Source of the DNA: Phycisphaeraceae bacterium D3-23
GTDB taxonomy: Bacteria; Planctomycetota; Phycisphaerae; Phycisphaerales; Phycisphaeraceae
Direction: 5' to 3'
DNA: 64,000 bases
NCBI GenBank assembly: GCA_039555135.1
Contig: CP114179.1
Span: 1,922,001-1,986,000, forward strand
This document shows positions 33,701 to 42,125 of this stretch, one piece after another; position 1 is the stretch's first letter; every line of letters begins with the position of its first letter. Below the pieces are notes generated by a model, which ran no database searches, was not told where the DNA came from, and saw nothing but the letters and a program-made list of their open reading frames with translations. The position numbers and the translations under genes were made by a program.

Positions 33701-36511
33701 GAGGTACTCGGCCCGGTAGACCGTGTCGTTCTCGGAGACGACCTCCTGGTCCCACACGGGGCGGGTCGCGTTGAAGGCGGGGTCATCGATCTCCTCGAAG
33801 AAGCGTGTGCCCGCGAGATGCAGGTGCATCGCGTCGTCGCGCAGGATCGTCGTGAGGTCGATGTCCTGCGTGTTGATCGAGAACTTGTGCCGACCAAAGC
33901 GGATGACGTTACCGCCCTCCTGCAGCTCCTGGCGGTCCTTCAACTGACGCACCGCGTCCTCGCGGATCGTCTTCATCCGCGACTGGATGTCGTCGACCCG
34001 GACGGTGTCGTCGAGCTCGGCCAGCTCGTCGACGATGTCGCGGACCTTGTCGATCATCAGGTCCGCGGCGAAGTAGCCGTGGATGTCGTTGATGTCCGAC
34101 ATCTGCTCGACGCGAGACTGCACGCCGCCCAAGATGCGGTCGGCCGCCTGGGCGAGCGCGTTGGCGCGCTTGTTGCGCTTCTCGATGAGCTGGAGCTTGC
34201 GGTTCTCGAAGGCGTTGTAGACCTCGTCCCGCTTCTCGGTGAGCTGCAGCACAAACTCATCGAACTCGGCGAACCGGCCCTCCAGCTCCTCGACCTGTAC
34301 CATCACCTTGGTCAGGTACTGCTCGGTTTTCTCGGGGCTGTCGCTGAGGTCGAGGTAGTTCACGACCGACTGGTTCAGGAGCTTCAACTGGCTGTTGAAC
34401 TCGGCGACGCCCTCGGTCCGGCCCAGCGACTGGATACGGTTTTTCAGCTTTGTCCGCGAGGCGTTGAGCTCGGCGAACACGGCGGAGATCGAGTCGATGA
34501 TTGCCGTGCGCTGGGTCGCGTCGTCGATCTTCAGGTTGCCGACGATGTCGATGAGCATCTCGAGCTCGCCGGCCGTCTTGAGGATGTCGTCTTCGAGCGC
34601 CTTGGCCTCGGTGACCTTGGCGACCGTCTCGATCTTGCCCTCGTGCTCGGCGGCGGCCTCCACATACGGGACCAGCGCCTCGTCCTTGAGCAGGAACTCG
34701 GCGGTGCGCTGGCTGAGCGCATCGGTCTGCTCGGTGATGCGCTGCTCAAGTGCGTCGATGCGCGGCAGGTCGGCGTAGCGCAGCTCCTTGAGCGCGATCA
34801 CCTTGCCGCGCACGCCGCGCAATCCGCCGAGCGACTCGACAAACACGTTGATCGAGTCGTAGATCTTCGTCGCGTTACGGTTGACGAGGTCTTCGGCCTC
34901 TTGCGCGACGTCATTGGTCTGCTTCGCGGTCTGCTTGCGGACGCGCGTGACCTTCTCGAACTCGCCCACGGCGGCCTGCGCCGCGTCGCGGATCGCGCGG
35001 ATCGTGTCTGCCAGGCCGTGGCTCGCCGCGTCGCCCAGCCAGAAGTAGCTGTCTAAAAGCCCCTCGGCCGTGCGCACAATGTCCAGGTACAGCTCGGCGT
35101 AGGGGTCGTCGCGCCCGATGAGCCCGAGCACCTCGACGCACTCGGCCATACCGCGGACGATGTCGCGGTTGCCGATCTTGTAGAGGTAGCTGTCGCTCTG
35201 CGTGGGTGGCTCGTAGTTGGGCCCGACGATCGGCGTCTGCCAGACCTGCACGGCGTGGTGCTTTTGCGGCTCTTCGCCGGCCTTGAAGTAGACCATCGTG
35301 CCGTCGGCGAAGAAGGCGTAGCCGTTGCACACCGTGGGCGTCTCGACCGTCTGCGCGATGAGGTTGTAGGCCATCAGCGCGTATGACCCGGTGTCACGGT
35401 TGTAGAAGATGTAGAGGTAGTCTTCGCCGTTGGGCGCGGGGATGCGCCGTTCAAACACCATGTCGGCGGGCACGCTGGGGAAGGTCTGCAGCTCACCCGA
35501 CGCGAGGTAGTAGCCGTCGCAGAACATGAGCCCGTGGTCGTCGGGCAGCAGCACACACGCGTGCCCGATCGTGTCGCAGCGGTGGACCTCCTGCAGCTTC
35601 GTATTGAAGATGAAGTAGCGGTGGGTGTGTTCCTGGTACGGGCGGATGCGCAGCAGGATGAGGTGGCCTTCGATGACGTATTCATACTCCGCGTCGTCGA
35701 GGGTCTGGTCCGGGTCGTCGACGGGTTCGGAGTAGATGCCTTGGCCGGTCTCGGTGTTGTCCTCGACTTTGATGGTGAGGTCGCCGCCGATGGTCTCGAT
35801 GAAGACCTCGTCGTTGATGGAGACATGCGGGTGCTTGCCGGGGCGCTGCTCGTCCCGGCCCGCGCGGGTCCAGGTGAAGTCGTGCTGGGTCGGGTAGCGG
35901 ACCTCGTGGTCGGAGCGGTTGTCGATGTACTGGAGCGATGCGTTGCCGGCGTCGTCGGTGGTGTACGCCCACTTGAAGGCCTTGAAGTCGTTGACATCCT
36001 GGCCGACGCGGAACTTCATGTAGACGTGCGGCCCCTTGCGGAAGAGCTTGGCGAACACCGTCTTTTTATAGAAGCGGTAGAGGTCCTGGAAGTCTTTTCG
36101 GAACACGGCGTCGTCGATCAGGTCGAGCGGCTCGGGCTCGAAGTGGCCATCGACGAACTTGTAGACGGCGAAGACGTCGCCGATGTCGATCTCGGTCTTG
36201 AGCCCGAACTGCACGTTGTACCCGACGAGGATGCGGTCGCCCACGGCCGCCATATCGCGAGGGACGCAGTTGTGGTCGGTGGTGATGCGGTCGGTGCCGG
36301 TGAGCTCGAACTCGATCGAGCCGAAGACCTCTTTGCGTTCGTCGTTGAGGGTGTCGAGCTGCGTACGCAGGGTCTTGCCCTGGTCGCGCAGGCGGTTTCG
36401 GATGATGTCGTAGGTGCCCTGGTCGAGCTGCTCCCCCGCGGGGTGGCCGCCCTTGGCTTGGGCGTCGCCGGCATCATCGGTCGGCTGGGTTGTGTCGCTG
36501 GTTTCAGCCAT
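30740..36511 (-). CDS. Giant DUF3686-type AAA+ ATPase ('DNA repair ATPase' family), 1,923 aa
   Basis: The N-terminal part (about residues 20-500; for example ERKEVFGSIEFELTGTDRIT) matches the DUF3686 region of very large bacterial ATPases often labelled DNA repair ATPases. A long coiled-coil zone follows (about 520-880). The AAA+ module begins near residue 1340 with Walker A PPGYGKTT, continues to Walker B LLYLDDIQ and a MoxR-like sensor region (VAVVMAGNPYTESGDKFQIP). The C-terminus is again helical. The DNA-repair label is historical and weak; here it sits between flotillin and PspA genes, so a role in membrane-stress remodelling is at least as likely. No truncation or frameshift was seen. 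Confidence 0.85.
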   Translation of the reverse strand: MAETSDTTQPTDDAGDAQAKGGHPAGEQLDQGTYDIIRNRLRDQGKTLRTQLDTLNDERKEVFGSIEFELTGTDRITTDHNCVPRDMAAVGDRILVGYNVQFGLKTEIDIGDVFAVYKFVDGHFEPEPLDLIDDAVFRKDFQDLYRFYKKTVFAKLFRKGPHVYMKFRVGQDVNDFKAFKWAYTTDDAGNASLQYIDNRSDHEVRYPTQHDFTWTRAGRDEQRPGKHPHVSINDEVFIETIGGDLTIKVEDNTETGQGIYSEPVDDPDQTLDDAEYEYVIEGHLILLRIRPYQEHTHRYFIFNTKLQEVHRCDTIGHACVLLPDDHGLMFCDGYYLASGELQTFPSVPADMVFERRIPAPNGEDYLYIFYNRDTGSYALMAYNLIAQTVETPTVCNGYAFFADGTMVYFKAGEEPQKHHAVQVWQTPIVGPNYEPPTQSDSYLYKIGNRDIVRGMAECVEVLGLIGRDDPYAELYLDIVRTAEGLLDSYFWLGDAASHGLADTIRAIRDAAQAAVGEFEKVTRVRKQTAKQTNDVAQEAEDLVNRNATKIYDSINVFVESLGGLRGVRGKVIALKELRYADLPRIDALEQRITEQTDALSQRTAEFLLKDEALVPYVEAAAEHEGKIETVAKVTEAKALEDDILKTAGELEMLIDIVGNLKIDDATQRTAIIDSISAVFAELNASRTKLKNRIQSLGRTEGVAEFNSQLKLLNQSVVNYLDLSDSPEKTEQYLTKVMVQVEELEGRFAEFDEFVLQLTEKRDEVYNAFENRKLQLIEKRNKRANALAQAADRILGGVQSRVEQMSDINDIHGYFAADLMIDKVRDIVDELAELDDTVRVDDIQSRMKTIREDAVRQLKDRQELQEGGNVIRFGRHKFSINTQDIDLTTILRDDAMHLHLAGTRFFEEIDDPAFNATRPVWDQEVVSENDTVYRAEYLAYLIYNEALTARTEAVPLLQAVPEPQGEGADEDAKDTEPAEAIEDDSRIPPLAELAALDDAERLTLVQRFMAPRYSEGYTKGVHDADAAKILHALATIGSGIDLLRFPSDARALASVYWQGVLANKNRAEYDSACRLAAQLAGFGQVHALFPDASKQQLYADRAAALLRTFAQQHDALDPALAQDAGAYLCRQLMRSERFVIGPEAAALVTAFRAHLKANRATRKFNQSIEAIGEEAGGQRVDQFALIRDWLVAFADSTDAPAELGDTAAVLDEAAAVLLDPDHETERTASVQVRLQITGLIGSHPTLHDGTLDLHFNRFLARLARFASEDVPRFTQYTEMKRRFVDDAREEMRLEEFEPKVLTSFVRNKLIDSVFLPLIGDNLAKQIGTTGENKRTDRMGLLLLISPPGYGKTTLMEYIANRLGIVFMKINGPAIGHGVTSLDPDEAPNASAREEVEKLNLALEMGDNVLLYLDDIQHTHPELLQKFISLCDAQRRIEGVYKGKTRTYDLRGRKVAVVMAGNPYTESGDKFQIPDMLANRADTYNLGDIIGEHGDAFKMSYLENCLTSNPTLNTLAARSQQDVYAIIQIAETGSREGVDFEGSYSAQEVEEMADVMRKLIVVRDVILKVNLQYIASAGQEDAYRTEPPFQLQGSYRNMNRIAEKVVPVMNDAELMALIVATYEQDAQTLTTGAEANLLKFRQMIGTITPEELARWDAIKEAFVRNNAVAAMGGDTAAAVVGQLAGFNQGLGDMRKSIGGAIDKLAAAQLAAQKNNNGKAKPNPDADLAKQLGPVLAQVGGLGDRLDAIRDALDHGAAELAKAAKPAKTKPASKKKETPATVEAKLDPATLDAIHALVDQLGNLPAAAVQPAAPKPPLSASEAADQPEASAARPDSHHRDLPHEIRVVNKIPSTFLYVMKEQFALMKGWLEPLTRITADQDDQLKSLHTKVETILDRYDTMIDRLEKNRPEGGSEAEVVEADPDDE

Positions 36512-36585
36512 ACATCAAGCTCGGGCTAATGAAATACACAGGCCACAGTGGAAGGAAGACACGGGGGGGAAGCAAGGCAGCTTTT

Positions 36586-36689
36586 GCCACGGATGGGCAC
36601 AGATAAACACGGATGAAGGCAGATGGCGTTGGGTTCACGGTGTGTCCGTACCTTTATTCCGATCTGTGCTCATCTGTGAAATCTGTGGC
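36586..36689. repeat. Dispersed inverted repeat of the CACAGAT/CACGGAT type
   Basis: The left arm (36586-36625) begins GCCACGGATGGGCACAGATA; the right arm (36659-36689) ends CATCTGTGAAATCTGTGGC, its approximate inverse. About 33 bp lie between the arms, too little for a gene. This motif type is common in intergenic regions of environmental bacteria. It lies between the giant ATPase gene and the flotillin gene of one operon. Confidence 0.7.
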
Positions 36690-36703
36690 GACTCCGCTTT
36701 CCC

Positions 36704-38854
36704 CTACTTCTTTTTCTTATCCAGCAGCCCCAGCGACCCGACGGTCTGGTCGGCGACGCCCGCCTGCTTAGCCAGGCCCAGCAGGTGCTTGAGTTCGCTG
36801 GTCAGGTCGCCATCATCGCTCTTGCCGATCAGCTTGGCGATCAGCGCGGCGACGGAGAGGTTCTTCGCGTCCTCGCTCTTGATGCCGAACCGGCCGATGA
36901 GCTGCTGGACTTTGCGTTCGAAGTATTCGCCGTCGCCGTTGAAGAAGGTCTCCTTGACATCGGTCAGCGCCTGCGAGTTGTCGATCATGCGGTCGACCTT
37001 CTTGCCCTGGGTGATGGCATGGAGGATGGTGTCGAAGAACTGCGTCTCGCCGCCGACGATGTCGATGTGCGCGGACTTGAGTGCCTCGCCCATGATGGTC
37101 GCCTGGTCCGACACGATGTCGCGTTTGATCTCGATCTCGGCCAGCTCGACCTTGAGGTCTTTTTCGAGCTGCAGCTTGTACTCCTCGTGCTCCTTGCCTA
37201 CGCCGTCGAGCTTCTTCATGGCCTCGGCCTTCGCGGCGACGCCCTCGGCCTCGGCGGTGTATTTCTTCTGCATGCCTTCCGCCTCGGCGTCGTAGCCCGC
37301 GCGGTTGGCCTCGGCCTCGGCCAGGCCGTGCGCCTTGAGGGCTTCGGCCTTGGCTAGGTCGCCCGCGGCCTCGGCTTCCGCCTTCTTTTGCACGACGTCC
37401 GCCTCGGCCGCGCCATACTTCTGCACGGCCCCCGCCTTCGCGTCCATCACTTCGGCCTCCGCCAAACCGACGGCCGCGTGCTCGGCCTGGGTCGCCTCGG
37501 CCAGCTTCATCTTCGCCTGGGCCTGCTTCTCCGCCGCGGCGCGGTTCGCCTCGGCCTCGATCAATATCTCATTGGCCTGGAACTCGCTCGCGAGCTTGCT
37601 CGCCTCGGCCTTCTTCACTTCCTTGACCTTGTCTTCCTCGGCCATCGCCTCGGCCGCCGTCACCTGCACAACCTTCGCACGCTTGGCCGTCGCGATCTCG
37701 GCCGTGTCCTTGATCTTCTCTTCTTCTTCCACCACCGCACGCTCCACGACCACACGCTCGCGGATCACATCCTGGATCTTCTTCTTCTCGACCTCGACGG
37801 CCTTGTCCTTCTCGATCTGCGCCAAAGTCACCAGCCGTTCGCGCTCGGTCGCCTCGAGCTGCTGCTCACGCGCGACACGCTCGGTCTCGACCTTGTCCGC
37901 CCGCTCGCGGTTCTTGGCCGCGATGATGATCTGCCGCTGCTTGTTCTCCTCGGCGACCCCCAGTTCCTCTTCCGTCGAGATGCGGGCCTTCTCCGACTTG
38001 AACCGTTCTTCCTCTTCGACCTTCAACGCCTCAGCCCGTTCACGCGCGTTGACCGAGTCGATCTCACGCTGCTGCTTGGCCTCGGCCTCGGCCTGCTGAC
38101 GGTCGAGCTCGAGGATCGCCTCTCTCGCCTCGACGTCCTGCTTGCGGATCGTCTTCTCTTTTTCACGCGCGATGTCGTTGGCCAGCACCGCCTCGGCCGC
38201 GGTGAGGTCGGTGATCTTCTTGATGCCCTCGGCGTCGAGGATGTTGTTGGGGTCGAGCTGGTTGAGGTCGGTCTGCTCGAGGTAGTCGATCGCCGCGTCG
38301 TCGAGGACGTAGCCGTTGAGGTCGGTGCCGATGTGGGCGACGATCTCGTCCTTGAACTTATCGCGCTCGGTGTAGAGGTCAGTGAAGTCGAACTTCTTAC
38401 CCACCGTCTTGAGCGCTTCGGAGAACTTCGCGTCGAAGAGCTCGATCAGCGCGTTGATATCCGACGCCCGGCGGACGCCGATCGAGTCGGCGACCTGGAG
38501 CACGTCCTTCTCGACGTTGTTGACCCGGATGAAGAAGGCGACCTTGATGTCGGCCCGGACGTTGTCCTGGCAGATGAGCCCCTCGCTGCTGTGGCGGTAG
38601 ATCTCGATCCGACGGACGGAGATGTCCATGATGTCGGTGCGGTGGACGACGGGGAAGACCTTGATCCCGTTGAACGAGACGCAGGGCCCGCCCCAGCCCC
38701 GGCGGATCAGGGCCGTGCCCGGCTCGACCTTGCGGTAGAGCGCGGCCGCGACCATTACCGCACACAGGGAGAGGAAGAACAGGAAGACGACAATGATGCC
38801 GACGGGTAGCACCCAAGTCGGCATCGCGAGCATGGTTGTGTTTTGGATCATCAT
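36704..38854 (-). CDS. Flotillin-like SPFH/Band-7 protein
   Basis: This 716-residue protein has an N-terminal membrane helix (PVGIIVVFLFFLSLCAVMVA), an SPFH/Band-7 domain (about residues 40-230) and a very long Glu/Ala-rich coiled coil (about 240-620) with the EAEA-type repeats typical of flotillins such as YqiK and FloT. It would form membrane microdomain scaffolds. A strong Shine-Dalgarno AAGGAG lies at 38862-38867, 3 bp after the stop codon of the NfeD-like gene, so the two are translationally coupled. The pairing matches YqiJ-YqiK and YuaF-FloT. Confidence 0.9.
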   Translation of the reverse strand: MMIQNTTMLAMPTWVLPVGIIVVFLFFLSLCAVMVAAALYRKVEPGTALIRRGWGGPCVSFNGIKVFPVVHRTDIMDISVRRIEIYRHSSEGLICQDNVRADIKVAFFIRVNNVEKDVLQVADSIGVRRASDINALIELFDAKFSEALKTVGKKFDFTDLYTERDKFKDEIVAHIGTDLNGYVLDDAAIDYLEQTDLNQLDPNNILDAEGIKKITDLTAAEAVLANDIAREKEKTIRKQDVEAREAILELDRQQAEAEAKQQREIDSVNARERAEALKVEEEERFKSEKARISTEEELGVAEENKQRQIIIAAKNRERADKVETERVAREQQLEATERERLVTLAQIEKDKAVEVEKKKIQDVIRERVVVERAVVEEEEKIKDTAEIATAKRAKVVQVTAAEAMAEEDKVKEVKKAEASKLASEFQANEILIEAEANRAAAEKQAQAKMKLAEATQAEHAAVGLAEAEVMDAKAGAVQKYGAAEADVVQKKAEAEAAGDLAKAEALKAHGLAEAEANRAGYDAEAEGMQKKYTAEAEGVAAKAEAMKKLDGVGKEHEEYKLQLEKDLKVELAEIEIKRDIVSDQATIMGEALKSAHIDIVGGETQFFDTILHAITQGKKVDRMIDNSQALTDVKETFFNGDGEYFERKVQQLIGRFGIKSEDAKNLSVAALIAKLIGKSDDGDLTSELKHLLGLAKQAGVADQTVGSLGLLDKKKK

Positions 38855-38869
38855 CGATCTACTCCTTAG

Positions 38870-39508
38870 TTAGAAACCCCGGACGGTATAGACACCTTTT
38901 TCATCACGCTCGGTCACAACGACAATCTCGTCGCCGCGTTCGAGCGGCTCGCTCCCTGCGGGCAGCTTGACGCTGATGCGCAGCGGCGACCCGCCGGTCA
39001 CGATCTCGGCCTGGCCGTGACGGTCATCGACGGTCGCGGAGACGATGGTGCAGCGCTGGCCCATGACATCGACCTTGCCCGCGTTCGCGTCGCGCTCGAG
39101 CTGTTCAAACAGCCGGCGGAGCGGGTGCGTCAGGATCTTCGTCAGCAGCAAGCCAAGGATCACCATCGGGATGAAGGCCAGGATATTGACCAGCATCGAC
39201 CAGTCGCCGAACCACATCTTGGTCAGCACACCGATCAGCCAGAGCAGTGCGACGAAGACCGACAGCAGGATCATCAGCGGCACTTCGCCGACGTTGAGAA
39301 ACTTCAGGAAGCTCGCCAGGCCGTGCCCCCCGCCCGACCCGACATCCGCATCGACATCCGCGTCGGTATCGACATCCAGGTCGAAGTCGAGGAAGTCGAG
39401 GTCAACCATCCCGATCATCACGACCAGCCAGTACAGCACCAGGCAGCACATCAGCACGGTCAGTGCGAAGTTCATCGGGGTCATGATGGCTTGGATGAAT
39501 TCGGCCAT
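38870..39508 (-). CDS. NfeD/YqiJ-like membrane protein, flotillin partner
   Basis: This 212-residue protein starts at 39508 (an open extension to 39757 is compositionally random). It has three membrane helices (ALTVLMCCLVLYWLVVMIGM; VPLMILLSVFVALLWLIGV; MLVNILAFIPMVILGLLL), an Asp-rich loop (DFDLDVDTDADVDADVG) and a C-terminal OB-fold domain (about residues 145-212). This is the layout of YqiJ and YuaF, NfeD-like partners of flotillins. It is the first gene of the cluster, with 415 bp of non-coding sequence upstream that should hold the promoter. Confidence 0.85.
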   Translation of the reverse strand: MAEFIQAIMTPMNFALTVLMCCLVLYWLVVMIGMVDLDFLDFDLDVDTDADVDADVGSGGGHGLASFLKFLNVGEVPLMILLSVFVALLWLIGVLTKMWFGDWSMLVNILAFIPMVILGLLLTKILTHPLRRLFEQLERDANAGKVDVMGQRCTIVSATVDDRHGQAEIVTGGSPLRISVKLPAGSEPLERGDEIVVVTERDEKGVYTVRGF

Positions 39509-39923
39509 AGTGGTTTCGGTCGGAGGTGTGGCGAGACACGGAACGCCCGTGCCCTTGGGCGGGCCGGGGTGTATCGCGTCCTTGCGGTTTTTCGCCGGTC
39601 CCTCGGCCCGGGGGGCTGCTTGCCCCGCCCCTTGCGAACACAGGATAGCGGCGGGCGATGTCCCGCGTTTGGGAAATGCGGCGGGCGGGGTTGCGGGGTC
39701 GGCGAAGTCTGTAAGGGGCGCCCCGTATCGGGCACGGCAAAGCGCGGCGTCCCTCACACGGCGATCACACCAGCCCGGTCAATGCGCATCACCAGGCCGG
39801 GAAACGGGGCAAGATGGGGGAGATACTTAGGACGGTACGTCACTCGGACCCGATTTCTGATGTCGTACTAGATTAGTACTGGCGGGACAGGACTTGCGAT
39901 GGTTTGGCGACCGGGCTGTTGAC
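39509..39923. other. Non-coding region upstream of the NfeD/flotillin operon
   Basis: These 415 bp separate the operon start from the end of the next minus-strand gene. The part near 39835-39905 is AT-richer and includes a short palindrome (GTACTAGATTAGTAC, 39868-39882), a plausible promoter or operator zone. No convincing -35/-10 pair, terminator or small gene was identified. Confidence 0.35.
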
Positions 39924-40298
39924 TCAAGCCGGCACCATGACGATGTCTTCGCCGCCGTCGTCGTTGGCGATGTGCAGCTTGCCCGCAGCGTCGATGGACC
40001 AGCTGCCCGCGACGCCGTCTGGCGCCTCTTCGGTGTAGCGTGTGAATCCGCCAGCGTCCGTGGCTGAGTACCGCGCGTCCTGTGAGCTGACCTCGCTGCC
40101 GTCGATGATCAAGACCATCGTCATCGTGTCGGCATCATTGAACGTCACCTTCATCTGCACGTTCGCAGGCGGGGTGTCGCCGTTGTACGACTCGACGTTC
40201 CACTCGCCGATCAGGTCCCCCGCCCCGTCGGCGGATGCCGAAGTCGCGGCACCGAACGCCAGTGTCAGGGCCAACAGCAAAGTCGCGAGTCGTGGCAT
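39924..40298 (-). CDS. Small secreted protein with lipocalin-like pattern
   Basis: This 124-residue protein has a signal peptide (LATLLLALTLAFGAATSASA). The start at 40298 places it correctly; the frame is open further upstream. The mature part (LIGEWNVESYNG near its start, alternating beta-strand pattern) resembles small lipocalin-like or DUF-type beta-barrel domains that begin with a Gly-x-Trp. It stands alone on the minus strand. Function is unknown. Confidence 0.65.
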   Translation of the reverse strand: MPRLATLLLALTLAFGAATSASADGAGDLIGEWNVESYNGDTPPANVQMKVTFNDADTMTMVLIIDGSEVSSQDARYSATDAGGFTRYTEEAPDGVAGSWSIDAAGKLHIANDDGGEDIVMVPA

Positions 40299-40418
40299 GG
40301 TCAAGCTCCAGGGGAGTCGGGCAAACACAACCTCATATGGTACGCAAGCCCGGGCTAAAACGCGCCAATAATCTGCGGGCTTCGCCGGGGGAAAGTTCCG
40401 GGGGTCCCGGGGGGGGGG

Positions 40419-41462
40419 TTAGCCAACGAACTCGTTGCCGACCTTGCGGGCCCGCTCGGGCTTGTCGATGTTGATCCCCAGCGACGTGCCCACCTCGACA
40501 AGGACGTTCCACCCCGCCGCCATGTACACATAGCCCATCAGGTCCGTCGCCCCGCCGCCCTTACCCGGGGCTAGCGTCGGCACCTGGATCGTCGGGAACC
40601 GCGTCTCGCGGTCCGAGACCGCGACGATCGTGACGCCCACGCCCTTGACCAGCACGTCCTCGAACTTGGCTTCCTGGTCCTCAATCGGGTCGATCCAGAG
40701 CACGACATCCTTGTCGGACATCACTTCCTCGATCCCGTGCGCCGCGTAGGTGCCTTCGAGGTAGTCGCTGGGCTTGCGCGTGATCTCGTTGGTCTTGAGC
40801 GTCAGCTCCTCGGCCACCCCGTCGTTGGGCCCCGCCCAGTAGATGATCGGGCTGCCCGCGATCGCTTGTGTCACCTCATCGGGGATGTCCACCGTGAGCG
40901 CCGCGTCCATCGCGTCCGCCAGCGCGCCGAGGTGGCCCGCCAGGGACTTGTCGCCCTGCGCTTCTTCGAGCAGCGCCTGGTAGAACAGCGCCTGCTCGAC
41001 GACCGACTTCGTCGCCGCGACCGCACCCTCTTCGCCGCATTGCAGGACGTACTCCTGATTCGCAAATGATGCGAGCTTGCTGTCGGCAAACGCCGCGAGC
41101 GAATACAGCTTGTCGTGGCCCGCCTCCTTCAACTGCTTGAAGAGCTGGATCACCTCGGCTGTGCGCCCCGAGTTGCTCATCCCCATCACCGCCCAGTCGG
41201 CCAAGCCGTACGACTGGCTCTGGCACCCGGCGTCGGTGTGCAGCGCGGCGGCGTAGCCGCGCTGCCGCGCGACCTTCATCGCGTGCTTGGCCGGGAAGAT
41301 CCGCGACGACCCCTCGCCGGTCATGTGCAACTTCCCGGCAGCCTTCACCCCCGCCGCCGCGACGGCCGTCTGGTCACAGTCAAACCCACGGACAATCCCG
41401 GGGGTGTCGAGCATATCTTTGCAAAGGCCAAAGTCGGTATAGCGGGAATCGTTCGCGTTCAT
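40419..41462 (-). CDS. SIS-domain protein (double sugar isomerase domain, GlmS/AgaS-like)
   Basis: This 347-residue cytoplasmic protein has two SIS domains, as in the isomerase half of GlmS and in AgaS/FrlB-type enzymes. The first (about residues 40-165) contains the phosphosugar-binding GEGSSRIFPAKHA and MSNSGRTAEVIQLFKQL; the second (about 185-340) contains IIYWAGPNDGVAEELTLKTN. No glutamine amidotransferase domain is present, so it is a stand-alone isomerase or deaminase acting on an aminosugar or ketose phosphate. The substrate cannot be fixed from sequence. Its neighbours do not form an obvious pathway. Confidence 0.82.
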   Translation of the reverse strand: MNANDSRYTDFGLCKDMLDTPGIVRGFDCDQTAVAAAGVKAAGKLHMTGEGSSRIFPAKHAMKVARQRGYAAALHTDAGCQSQSYGLADWAVMGMSNSGRTAEVIQLFKQLKEAGHDKLYSLAAFADSKLASFANQEYVLQCGEEGAVAATKSVVEQALFYQALLEEAQGDKSLAGHLGALADAMDAALTVDIPDEVTQAIAGSPIIYWAGPNDGVAEELTLKTNEITRKPSDYLEGTYAAHGIEEVMSDKDVVLWIDPIEDQEAKFEDVLVKGVGVTIVAVSDRETRFPTIQVPTLAPGKGGGATDLMGYVYMAAGWNVLVEVGTSLGINIDKPERARKVGNEFVG

Positions 41463-41550
41463 CGTCGGCTCAATCTTTCAATTTGGGGGACAACCGGCCA
41501 AACAGAGATTGTACCCAAAGCAAGGCCGATGCGCGGCCGACCTCGCGCTT

Positions 41551-42042
41551 TCACTCGCTCCGATTGCTTTCCGAACGCTCGATCAACTCGCCGGTTTCCA
41601 GTTCGCGGCGTTCGTTGAATGTGCCGCTGGTGCCGTCGCTGAGGAGAACCAGTTGGCCTTCAGCGACATGTGCGTAGATCTCGTGCTTGTATTGCGTATG
41701 CCTGACGCCCAGCGGCATGGCGCGGACACGCCAGACGACCTCGCCGTCGGTCACGCGCTCGATCTCGATACCGCTGTCCGCCGAGGGGACGTACCGAAGC
41801 AGCAGCCGATCCCCCTCGCCCAGGTCGATGTACTCGCCCCGGATCGTGCGGCCGTCGACAGGGGTCAGCCAGACCTCGGCGAGATCGGGCGGCGCGGGAG
41901 CCGCATCATCCGCCACGTCGGCCGGCTCCGTATCAGCCGGCTCCTCGGCCGGCGGCTTGGTTGAATCGCCCGAACGAGCCAGCCCCGGGGCGGCAAGCAC
42001 CGCGAACGCCGCCAACATCAAAGGAACAAGATAGCGCATCAT
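41551..42042 (-). CDS. Secreted hypothetical protein (163 aa)
   Basis: This small exported protein starts with MMRYLVPLMLAAFAVLAAPG, a clear signal peptide, then an acidic Pro-rich linker and a beta-rich domain with VWLTPVDGRTIRGEYIDLGE. Shine-Dalgarno AGGAG lies eight bases before the start at 42042. An open frame runs much further upstream but only as an antisense shadow of the phosphoesterase gene. No family is recognised. Confidence 0.65.
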   Translation of the reverse strand: MMRYLVPLMLAAFAVLAAPGLARSGDSTKPPAEEPADTEPADVADDAAPAPPDLAEVWLTPVDGRTIRGEYIDLGEGDRLLLRYVPSADSGIEIERVTDGEVVWRVRAMPLGVRHTQYKHEIYAHVAEGQLVLLSDGTSGTFNERRELETGELIERSESNRSE

Positions 42043-42125
42043 CGTTGAGTCTCCTGTATGAAAAGGGTTCAGACAATGCGATAGACGCATGACGGCATCA
42101 AATCTTAGAAGTTGTGGTGACCAGA

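Noticed and set aside
30740-36511. DNA repair function for the giant ATPase
   Set aside because: The label comes from family naming. No nuclease, helicase or DNA-binding motif was seen, and no repair gene is nearby.
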